30,454 nt of DNA, taken from positions 1 through 30,454 of the forward strand of contig USAI01000021.1 of the NCBI GenBank assembly GCA_900552675.1, read 5' to 3'. Within the stretch, counting starts at the first letter, position 1; every line of letters starts with the position of its first letter. The stretch is from an uncultured Prevotella sp. (lineage in GTDB: Bacteria > Bacteroidota > Bacteroidia > Bacteroidales > Bacteroidaceae). Position numbers and translations under genes: made by a program. Under the pieces are notes generated by a model. The model did not search any database. It saw nothing but the letters and a program-made list of their open reading frames with translations, and had not been told where the DNA came from. Of the stretch, positions 24,975-30,454 are shown one piece after another.

Positions 24975-25481
24975 CTAATTAACTTTATATTCATATTTCA
25001 CCTCGGCCAGCTCTTTGTTAGCCTTCTCAATCTTTTGGCCCAATGTGGCTTTGTAGGCGGCCAGCTTTTCGGCAACGGTGTCGTCGACGAGGGCGAGCAT
25101 TTCTACGGCCAAGATGGCGGCGTTCATGGCGCCATTAACGCCCACAGTGGCAACGGGGATGCCGGGAGGCATCTGTATGATTGAGAGCATGGCGTCGAGG
25201 CCGTCGAGCATACCCTTGATGGGCACACCGATAACGGGCAGTGTGGTGCTGGCGGCTATCACGCCGGGCAGCGCTGCCGCCATGCCAGCAGCAGCAATGA
25301 TTACCTTCACGCCGCGGTCTTTAGCGCCCTTAGCAAACTGCTCTACGGCATCGGGTGTGCGGTGTGCTGACAGTGCATTTACCTCGAAGGGTATCTGCAT
25401 ATCGTTCAAAAACTTACAGGCTTTTTCCATAACGGGCAGGTCGCTGGTGCTGCCCATGATAATACTTACTTGTGGTGTCAT
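24975..25481 (-). CDS. purE: N5-carboxyaminoimidazole ribonucleotide mutase
   Basis: It moves the carboxyl group of N5-CAIR to give CAIR in purine synthesis (cytoplasm). The 168-residue length fits a single-domain class I PurE. Motifs are IIMGSTSDLPVM (7-18), NALSAHRTPD (around residue 40-50, with the catalytic His) and the AAAGMAAALPGVIAA turn (about 72-86), then GVPIKGMLDGLDAMLSI. The start at 25481 (MTPQVSIIMG) is the family start; the frame continues upstream into TTGAC repeat sequence without support. No purK is adjacent. TTGAC-family repeats flank it on both sides. Confidence 0.97.
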   Translation of the reverse strand: MTPQVSIIMGSTSDLPVMEKACKFLNDMQIPFEVNALSAHRTPDAVEQFAKGAKDRGVKVIIAAAGMAAALPGVIAASTTLPVIGVPIKGMLDGLDAMLSIIQMPPGIPVATVGVNGAMNAAILAVEMLALVDDTVAEKLAAYKATLGQKIEKANKELAEVKYEYKVN

Positions 25482-25494
25482 ATTTTTATAGTTT

Positions 25495-25610
25495 TCAGTT
25501 GTCAGTTGACGAGTTGACAAGGAGATTTGCTTTGTTAGTTGACGAATTAACAAGGAGAGCAAAAAGAGTAATCTCCTCGTCCCTCGTCAACTTGTCAACT
25601 CGTCAACTTC
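25495..25610. repeat. TTGAC-family composite repeat between the PAP2-like gene and purE
   Basis: The block GTTGACGAGTTGACAAGGAG (25504-25523) is followed by GTTGACGAATTAACAAGGAG (25538-25557). Then come GTAATCTCCTCGTC and GTCAACTTGTCAACTCGTCA (25585-25604), complementary to the first blocks. It begins on the minus strand 4 bases after the PAP2-like TGA and extends to near the purE start. It is the shorter sister of 10048-10243. Confidence 0.8.
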
Positions 25611-26234
25611 TCAAATATAATTAATAATAATCAACGAGGAGGCGGTGAACATGCCTGCTAAGAAGCCGGCCACCACTTGCCACAGGGTGTGCTGACGCAG
25701 CACCATACGACTGGTGCCCACCATTCCGCCCACGATGATGACCACGCAGAGCCACCATGTAGGGTTGAAATTGAACAGGATGGAGAAGGCTTGCAGGGCG
25801 CCCGCCACGCCGCCTATGGCCGCCGTATGTGTAGATATCTTCCACCAAATATTTACGATGGCGCACAATATCTGTATGGCCAGTGCCGCCATTAGGATGA
25901 TGTTCATAAAGTGGGGTATGCGGCTCATCTCCATAAAGGTGTAACACAGGGTGTAACAGAAGATAGAGATGACGTAGGGCACCATACGTTTTTCTTTGCG
26001 CCCCAGTTCTACCAGCGTCCAGCCGTGATATTTACGGTAGAAACGTATGAGCAGCGTGGGCAGCAAGATGGTGAACAGATACACCATGCCCAGCACCTGC
26101 AGCTTATACCCCCACGGCGCTATGCTGAGGTAGCTAAAGGTGAAGAGGGCGATAAGGCCCACCAGTGATAGGTAGAATGGCGTGAATATCATGCTCAGAA
26201 TTCGTGCCGCCAATATGAGTTGTTTACTATACAT
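25611..26234 (-). CDS. PAP2-like membrane phosphatase family protein
   Basis: A 207-residue inner-membrane protein with about six hydrophobic helices. The C-terminal half holds two of the three PAP2 signature regions: STHTAAIGG (around 134-142, in place of the usual PSGH) and SRMVLRQHTLWQVVAG (around 174-189, the SR-x5-H-x3-[DQ]-V-x2-G pattern). The first motif (KxxxxxxRP) is not clear; KEKRMVPY near 81-88 may be a remnant. Family members dephosphorylate lipid or isoprenoid phosphates. Since the STHT and Gln replacements are not canonical, catalytic activity is uncertain. It starts 4 bases after the rpoN stop, so it is co-transcribed with rpoN. Confidence 0.75.
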   Translation of the reverse strand: MYSKQLILAARILSMIFTPFYLSLVGLIALFTFSYLSIAPWGYKLQVLGMVYLFTILLPTLLIRFYRKYHGWTLVELGRKEKRMVPYVISIFCYTLCYTFMEMSRIPHFMNIILMAALAIQILCAIVNIWWKISTHTAAIGGVAGALQAFSILFNFNPTWWLCVVIIVGGMVGTSRMVLRQHTLWQVVAGFLAGMFTASSLIIINYI

Positions 26235-26238
26235 TTTT

Positions 26239-27828
26239 CTACTCTCTTCTTTGCTTTGCAGAAGGAATGTTCATCTGTTCTCGATATTTTGCTACGGTGC
26301 GTCGGGCGATGGGCATGCCGCGTTGCGTCATTGCCTTGGCGATGGCCTCGTCAGAGAGGGGTGCTGTTTTGTCTTCCTTTTCAATCACCTCGCGCATCAC
26401 CAGTTTGATGTTGCGTGTTGACAGCTCTTCGCCATTGCCCGTGTTGTATCCCGAACTGAAGAAGAAGCGCAGGGGGAAGGTGCCCCATGTGGTTTGCGCA
26501 TACTTCACGTTGCACACGCGCGATATGGTGCTGATGTCGAGGCCCGTAACGGCAGCCAAGTCTTTGAGGGCCATGGGGCGTATGTCGGCCTCATCGCCAT
26601 CAACGAAGAAGCGGTGTTGCCAGTTGATGATGGCCTTCATCACCTTTGACAGCGTGGCGCGTCGCTGGCGTATGGCCTCGATATATCCTTGTGCCTTTTC
26701 AACCTTTTCTTTGGCGTACAGCAGAGCCTCCTTGTCTTGTCGGCTCATACCCTTTCGGTTGTTGCGATAGGTTTCAACCATATCGGCAAACGATGCCGAC
26801 ACCTTCAGTTCAGGCACGTCGCCCGAGTTGAGGTAGAAGCGCACGTGCCCATCGTCTTGCGTCTCGACAATAAAGTCGGGGGTTATCTGTTGCATACTGC
26901 GCCCCACGGCCTCGCCCAGAGCGGCGCCAGGCTTAGGGTTTAGCTTCAGCAGTTCTTCGCGAAAGAGGTCGATGTCGGTATCGGTGAGGTTGAGTTGCTG
27001 TTTCAGCGTGTCCCATTTCTTGGCCGTAAACTCTTTAAACTTACGCCCTATGATGAGCATGGCCACGTCGCGCGCCCTGCTTTTGGGTCGGCGTTCCAGT
27101 TGCAGCATCAAGCACTCTTGCAGATCTTTAGCGCCAATGCCCGCGGGGTCGAAGGTTTTCAGCAGCGTGCGCATGCGCTCAACATCGTCTTCCGAGCACA
27201 TTATATTATTAAAGAGCGTGAGCTCGTCGCACAAGGTCTCGGTGTCTTTGCGCAGTAGGCCATCATCGTCGAGCGAGCCAATGAGGTAGTCGAGGATGTC
27301 GCGGTCGCGGTCAGAGAGGTCTTGTTCGCCCGCCTGCTCGCCCAACTTATCGTAGAACGAGGTGCTGTCGCCATACACCATCTCTTCATAGTCGGCATTA
27401 TCGGTGGCGGGGGTGCCCATACCAGGGGCGTGCACCGGCGGCATATCGTCGTCGCTGCCTATGCGGCTGAGAGCCTCGTCGAGGGCCGACTGTCTGAGGT
27501 CGGTGTCTTGCTGGCGGTCGTAGGCATCGGCGGTGCTGTCGATAGTGTCGTTGTCGGCACTGTCATTATCGTTGCCCACATTCTCGCTGTCAGACGCGTC
27601 GAAATCGTTGTCGGCGCTGTTGATATCATTGTTGATATCATTGTTAATATCGTTATCGTCGGGCGATGCCACCTCCAGTGCCGGATTGTCGTCGAGCTCG
27701 GCGTTCACATTTTCTTCCAGCTCGGCCACAGGCATCTCCATGAGCTTCACCTGCAGCATTTGTTGCTGTGTAAGCTTTTGTATCTGCTGCAGTTTCTGTT
27801 CTTGGGTTTGTATTAGATGTTGTGCCAT
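26239..27828 (-). CDS. rpoN: RNA polymerase sigma-54 factor
   Basis: This is the alternative sigma factor that needs an AAA+ activator to open promoters at -24/-12 sites. Of 529 residues, region I is the glutamine-rich start (1-50, ending in ELDDNPALE). Region II is a long acidic linker (about 55-150) rich in Asp and Asn, with a perfect and an imperfect 12-base repeat encoding NDIN units. The core-binding domain spans about 160-310. The C-terminal DNA-binding part carries the diagnostic RpoN box ARRTVAKYRE near residue 509-518. Bacteroidetes sigma-54 proteins commonly have long acidic linkers. It is followed 4 bases later by the PAP2-like gene. The TAnnTTTG promoter is not obvious in the repeat-filled upstream gap. 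Confidence 0.97.
   Translation of the reverse strand: MAQHLIQTQEQKLQQIQKLTQQQMLQVKLMEMPVAELEENVNAELDDNPALEVASPDDNDINNDINNDINSADNDFDASDSENVGNDNDSADNDTIDSTADAYDRQQDTDLRQSALDEALSRIGSDDDMPPVHAPGMGTPATDNADYEEMVYGDSTSFYDKLGEQAGEQDLSDRDRDILDYLIGSLDDDGLLRKDTETLCDELTLFNNIMCSEDDVERMRTLLKTFDPAGIGAKDLQECLMLQLERRPKSRARDVAMLIIGRKFKEFTAKKWDTLKQQLNLTDTDIDLFREELLKLNPKPGAALGEAVGRSMQQITPDFIVETQDDGHVRFYLNSGDVPELKVSASFADMVETYRNNRKGMSRQDKEALLYAKEKVEKAQGYIEAIRQRRATLSKVMKAIINWQHRFFVDGDEADIRPMALKDLAAVTGLDISTISRVCNVKYAQTTWGTFPLRFFFSSGYNTGNGEELSTRNIKLVMREVIEKEDKTAPLSDEAIAKAMTQRGMPIARRTVAKYREQMNIPSAKQRRE
27620..27655 (-). repeat. 12-bp tandem repeat inside rpoN
   Basis: TTGATATCATTG occurs at 27620-27631 and 27632-27643, and a variant TTAATATCGTTA at 27644-27655. 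On the coding strand it encodes repeated Asn-Asp-Ile-Asn in the acidic linker of sigma-54. Being in frame and in an unstructured region, copy-number change would alter linker length only. Confidence 0.85.
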
Positions 27829-27839
27829 TGCTTGTTGAT

Positions 27840-27980
27840 TTTTTCTAAGCTTTACTAAGCTTTCTTTCTAAGCCTTACTAAGCCTTCATAGGCCTTCTAA
27901 GCCTTGGTGAAATTTTAGCCAGTTTCAGCAAAGGCTTATTTAGGCTTATCTCGGCCTATACAGGCTTAAAGCCTTTACCT
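27840..27980. repeat. AAGCCTT-family repeat between the lipoprotein gene and rpoN (copy D)
   Basis: It contains AAGCCTTACTAAGCC, CATAGGCCTTCTAAGCC and the inverse TAGGCTTATCTCGGCC and GTTTAAGCC-type units. The heptamer tract and the CAAAGCTATAGG core of the other copies are missing, so it is a partial member. It begins 5-10 bases beyond the lipoprotein stop codon on the minus strand. Confidence 0.7.
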
Positions 27981-27984
27981 TTTG

Positions 27985-28536
27985 TTACTTCAGAACAATC
28001 GTGATAGGCGTTTTATCAACGGGTTGATTGTTCAGCGTATAGGTGGTGGTCATGGTGCCTTGCGTGTGGTCGGCGTTCTCGGTGTAGGTGTGGTTTACGA
28101 GGATAACGTCGTCTTTACGCCCCTTGTTCCAGCGCAGTGTGATGGCGCGGTTCGACACATTCTGCTTGCCATTGAACGGACCAAAATACATGATATAGTT
28201 GTGGGTGCCGGGAGGGGCGAAGCGTTTCAGCACCACCTGTTGTTCGGCAGGCGTATAGTTTTCAGCCACCTGTACGGCGGTGTCGAAGCGATACTCTTTG
28301 CCCTCCATGATGGCCATCACGCCATCTTTCAGTATATGGTCGGCCTCGCGCGAGTCGAGCAGGTTTCGGCCCTCTTCATTCACCACGCGTATGCCCACCA
28401 CATAGTCGACTACGGCAACATCGGGGTCGCGCTTTACAGGGTCGTCGTCGCTGCTACAGGCGGTGGCCAGGGCGCAGAGGGCCACCAGCACGATAGCCAC
28501 ACCCTTTGCCATTATGTTTTTTATTGTTTTGTTCAT
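27985..28536 (-). CDS. Predicted surface-exposed lipoprotein of unknown function
   Basis: A 183-residue lipoprotein that I cannot assign to a named family. The start at 28536 (MNKTIKNIMAKGVAIVLVAL) gives a normal signal peptide; the lipobox is ATAC, with the lipid Cys at residue 27. The mature N-terminus CSSDDD has the Ser-Asp-rich motif known from Bacteroides lipoproteins exported to the cell surface. The rest looks beta-rich, with VVGIRVVNEEGRNLLDS (about 44-60) resembling the start of an immunoglobulin-like or carboxypeptidase-regulatory-like fold. The upstream frame (to 28683) runs through repeat DNA and is rejected. It follows nadA on the same strand, with a repeat between them. Confidence 0.85.
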   Translation of the reverse strand: MNKTIKNIMAKGVAIVLVALCALATACSSDDDPVKRDPDVAVVDYVVGIRVVNEEGRNLLDSREADHILKDGVMAIMEGKEYRFDTAVQVAENYTPAEQQVVLKRFAPPGTHNYIMYFGPFNGKQNVSNRAITLRWNKGRKDDVILVNHTYTENADHTQGTMTTTYTLNNQPVDKTPITIVLK

Positions 28537-28552
28537 TGTTTGTTGTTTTTTT

Positions 28553-28708
28553 AGGGTAAAAAGGCCTTTTAGGCGGGGAAGCCTTACTAAGCCTTGATAG
28601 GCCTTACTAAGCCAGAGGAAGATAAGCCTTACTAAGCCGAGGATGGTGAAGGGTGAAAGCGGCAAAGCTATAGGATTTTTCACTTTTCACTTTTCACTTT
28701 TCCCTTAA
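28553..28708. repeat. GTGAAAA/AAGCCTT-family repeat between nadA and the lipoprotein gene (copy E)
   Basis: Three ACTTTTC heptamers, the core CAAAGCTATAGGATTTTTCA (28663-28682), GGTGAAGGGTGAAAGCGG and several CCTTACTAAGCC units. The heptamers begin about 4 bases after the nadA TGA stop. The core has TAGCTTTG on the minus strand (28670-28663), 126 bases ahead of the lipoprotein ATG, which has no other visible -7 box. Confidence 0.85.
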
Positions 28709-28710
28709 TT

Positions 28711-29700
28711 TCAGCTCAGCTCCAACATTCTTTCGATAGGCTTCACGGCTTCGCGTGCCACGGCTTCGGGCACATCAACGGTGGGCCATTCATATTTCAG
28801 AGCGTTATACATCTTTTTCAGAGAGTTCAGCTTCATATATTCGCACTCGTTGCACGAGCAGCCCAGTTTTCCCTCGCTCACCTCGGGTGGCACAGGCAGG
28901 AAGGTGGTGTTAGGGCAGGCGCGCTGCATCTCGTGCAGGATGCCCGACTCGGTAGCCACGATGTAGACGTTGTCGGGGTGCTCGGTAGCATATTTCAGCA
29001 GCACGGCCGTAGAGCCCACCACATCGGCAGCGGCCAGCACAGGGCCCTTACATTCGGGGTGTGCCAGCACCAGAGCGTCGGGATGTTCGGCCTTCAGCTG
29101 AGCGATAGCCTGCACCGAGAAGCGCTCGTGCACGTGGCAGCCGCCGTTCCACAGCAGCATCTTGCGTCCAGTGACACTGTTTATATATGAGCCCAAGTTA
29201 TAGTCGGGGCCAAAAATTATTTTTTCGTCTTGGGGGAAAGTGTCAACAATCTGCTTTGCGTTGCCCGACGTTACCACCACATCGGTCAGCGCCTTCACCT
29301 CAGCCGTAGTGTTCACATAGCTCACCACCTTATAGCCAGGGTGCTCGGCCTTATATTGGCGCAGGTCGTCGGCGCGGCACGAGTCGGCCAGCGAGCAGCC
29401 AGCGTTCAGGTCGGGGCACAGCACCAGTTTGTCGGGCGACAATATCTTGCAGGTTTCGGCCATGAAGTGTACGCCACACATCAATATAATGCGTGCGTCG
29501 GTTTGTGCTGCTTTGCGGGCCAGCGCCAGCGAGTCGCCAATGAAGTCGGCCACATCTTGCACATCGCCCGTAGTGTAGTAGTGTGCCAGCACCACGGCGT
29601 CTTTCTCTTTACACAAGCGTCTGATTTCTTCTTTCAGATTGAGGCTTTCGCTGACGGGCTCGTCGGCATAGCCTTTTGCTATCCATTCTTGCTTGATCAT
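28711..29700 (-). CDS. nadA: Quinolinate synthase A
   Basis: It condenses iminoaspartate with dihydroxyacetone phosphate to quinolinate in de novo NAD synthesis, using an oxygen-sensitive [4Fe-4S] cluster. The 329 residues carry three cysteines at positions matching the NadA cluster ligands: Cys102 in NAGCSLADSC, Cys188 in WNGGCHVHERF and Cys286 in CNECEYMKLN. Substrate-site residues are in AHYYTTGDVQDVADFIGDSL (39-58) and the MCGVHFMAET loop (74-83). nadB and nadC are not adjacent, so the pathway is split in this genome or continues elsewhere. Its upstream gap leads into the candidate origin. Confidence 0.98.
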   Translation of the reverse strand: MIKQEWIAKGYADEPVSESLNLKEEIRRLCKEKDAVVLAHYYTTGDVQDVADFIGDSLALARKAAQTDARIILMCGVHFMAETCKILSPDKLVLCPDLNAGCSLADSCRADDLRQYKAEHPGYKVVSYVNTTAEVKALTDVVVTSGNAKQIVDTFPQDEKIIFGPDYNLGSYINSVTGRKMLLWNGGCHVHERFSVQAIAQLKAEHPDALVLAHPECKGPVLAAADVVGSTAVLLKYATEHPDNVYIVATESGILHEMQRACPNTTFLPVPPEVSEGKLGCSCNECEYMKLNSLKKMYNALKYEWPTVDVPEAVAREAVKPIERMLELS

Positions 29701-29737
29701 TGTATGTTATTGTTTTGCTTTTTCTTTGCTTTTTATA

Positions 29738-29887
29738 CTAAGCCTTTCTTGTCTTGGGGTGATAAGCCTTACCAAGCCTAATGAATATAAGCCTAATGAA
29801 TACTAAGCCTCACTAAGCCGAGGGGACTGAAAGGTGAGAGCGTCAAAGCCATAGGATTTTTCACTTTTCACTTTTCACTTTTCCTTT
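29738..29887. repeat. GTGAAAA/AAGCCTT-family repeat upstream of nadA (copy F)
   Basis: It has the same layout as copy E: AAGCCTTACC and CTAATGAATA units, GGGGACTGAAAGGTGAGAGC, the core with one changed base (CAAAGCCATAGG, 29844-29855) and three ACTTTTC heptamers. The -7 match is lost (TGGCTTTG). Unlike the other copies it does not follow a recognisable gene; it borders the DnaA-box region. Confidence 0.8.
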
Positions 29888-29898
29888 AAACTCTCCAC

Positions 29899-30275
29899 TT
29901 ATCCCCACACCATTATTCTTATATATTCTTTTTTCTTTTTTTAAAAAAACTATTATAAGGATGATGTAGCTGTGGAAACGTGGATAAGTTTTTGGGCTTT
30001 TTCTTGCATTTTAAGTTATGAACCTTTGCGTATGTTCTATCCACATCTTGTATGAATATCTTTTTACTGTATGTCAGTATAGATACGCGTTTATCCACAT
30101 CTTTCCTATCTGTGTGCAAAGTTAATAAGTTTATATCTTTTTCTTGCACTTTTCTGTTGAAAAAACAAGAATAAGTTTTTGATAGCCTTGTGTATATCCA
30201 CACCCAGACGGTGGGCAACGGTTCGTGAACAGGTATCTGTGGATAACAGGTAGGTTATCAACACCACTATACACA
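29899..30275. other. Candidate chromosomal replication origin (oriC): DnaA-box cluster
   Basis: The 9-mers are compared with TTATCCACA. Perfect copies: 30091-30099 (+) and 30238-30246 (-). One mismatch: 29899-29907 (+), 29979-29987 (-), 30037-30045 (+), 30194-30202 (+) and 30255-30263 (+). CTATACACA at 30267-30275 is one base off the looser TTATNCACA consensus, and TTATGAACA at 30278-30286 is weak. An AT-rich run (29908-29956) could be the unwinding element. There is no gene from 29701 to 30419. rnpA-yidD lies 11 kb away, and all housekeeping genes read away from it. dnaA itself is not in the window. Confidence 0.6.
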
Positions 30276-30361
30276 GGTTATGAACAACAATTATGATAGG
30301 TTTTCACTTGCAAAACAATACTACACTTTGAGTAATAACCTCAACAAATAACAAGACCTGG

Positions 30362-30397
30362 GTGCTGGAGGACGGGGCACGGAGACCACCGTCCTAC
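30362..30397 (+). repeat. REP-like 36-bp palindromic repeat, copy 2
   Basis: It reads GTGCTGGAGGACGGGGCA..., the reverse complement of 16617-16652 with two differences. It stands 23 bases before the adapter, so the contig probably ended in a repeat that assembly could not pass. Confidence 0.75.
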
Positions 30398-30419
30398 TAT
30401 TTTTTACGCCATATACTCA

Positions 30420-30454
30420 AGATCGGAAGAGCGTCGTGTAGGGAAAGAGTGTAG
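30420..30454. other. Sequencing adapter left at the contig end (not genomic)
   Basis: The last 35 bases start AGATCGGAAGAGC and continue GTCGTGTAGGGAAAGAG, identical to the Illumina TruSeq universal adapter (reverse complement) as I know it. It is an untrimmed read tail assembled into the contig. Confidence 0.97.

Noticed and set aside
29919..30218. A 99-codon minus-strand open frame beside nadA
   Set aside because: It is Lys/Asp-rich with KDVD repeats that are simply translated DnaA boxes, has no homologous look and no promoter, and overlaps the candidate origin.

Overview
The window looks like one contig of a draft Bacteroidales genome, most likely Prevotella/Segatella. The evidence is a SusC/SusD pair next to a hybrid two-component regulator and a GH5 glycanase, repeated Bacteroidetes-type -7 boxes (TAnnTTTG), a Bacteroidetes HU-related protein, a long IspG with a central insertion, and a lipoprotein with an SDDD-type sorting motif. 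The right edge is not genomic: the last ~35 bases (30420-30454) match an Illumina TruSeq adapter. The left edge cuts a SusD gene at what looks like an inserted element. The window is therefore probably a whole contig bounded by repeats.

Left block (1-9900), all on the minus strand: a polysaccharide utilisation locus. In transcription order it holds a 1378-residue hybrid sensor/AraC regulator, a GH5 endoglucanase-like lipoprotein, a SusC TonB-dependent transporter and a truncated SusD. A paired GGTTTsAAA motif sits just upstream of the -7 box of the GH5 gene and is a good candidate binding site for the regulator. The logic would be: the sensor detects an oligosaccharide, switches on the GH5-SusC-SusD genes, and the products are cut and imported.

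Middle block (9950-16770): cysS, an M15-type peptidase, an HU-related DNA-binding protein, one plus-strand secreted protein with its own promoter and a strong terminator, and an AT-richer AlbA_2/ATP-binding regulator gene bracketed by 33/36 matching inverted repeats, which looks like a mobile cargo unit.

Right block (16767-29700): housekeeping genes all on the minus strand: tyrS, yidD, rnpA, hemD, a DUF4271 membrane protein, metK (with a SAM-II-like riboswitch leader), ispG, purE, a PAP2-like protein, rpoN, a lipoprotein and nadA. Beyond nadA, 29899-30275 is a gene-free AT-rich stretch with at least seven perfect or one-mismatch DnaA boxes, a strong candidate for oriC. The housekeeping genes all read away from it, and rnpA-yidD is an ancestral oriC neighbour.

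Two families of intergenic repeats run through the right half and begin within a few bases of stop codons. One is built from TTGACAAG-like units. The other combines AAGCCTTACT units with GTGAAAA heptamers and a conserved core that carries a perfect TAGCTTTG -7 box pointing at the next gene. The second family may act as a portable promoter/3'UTR element and is the most original observation here.
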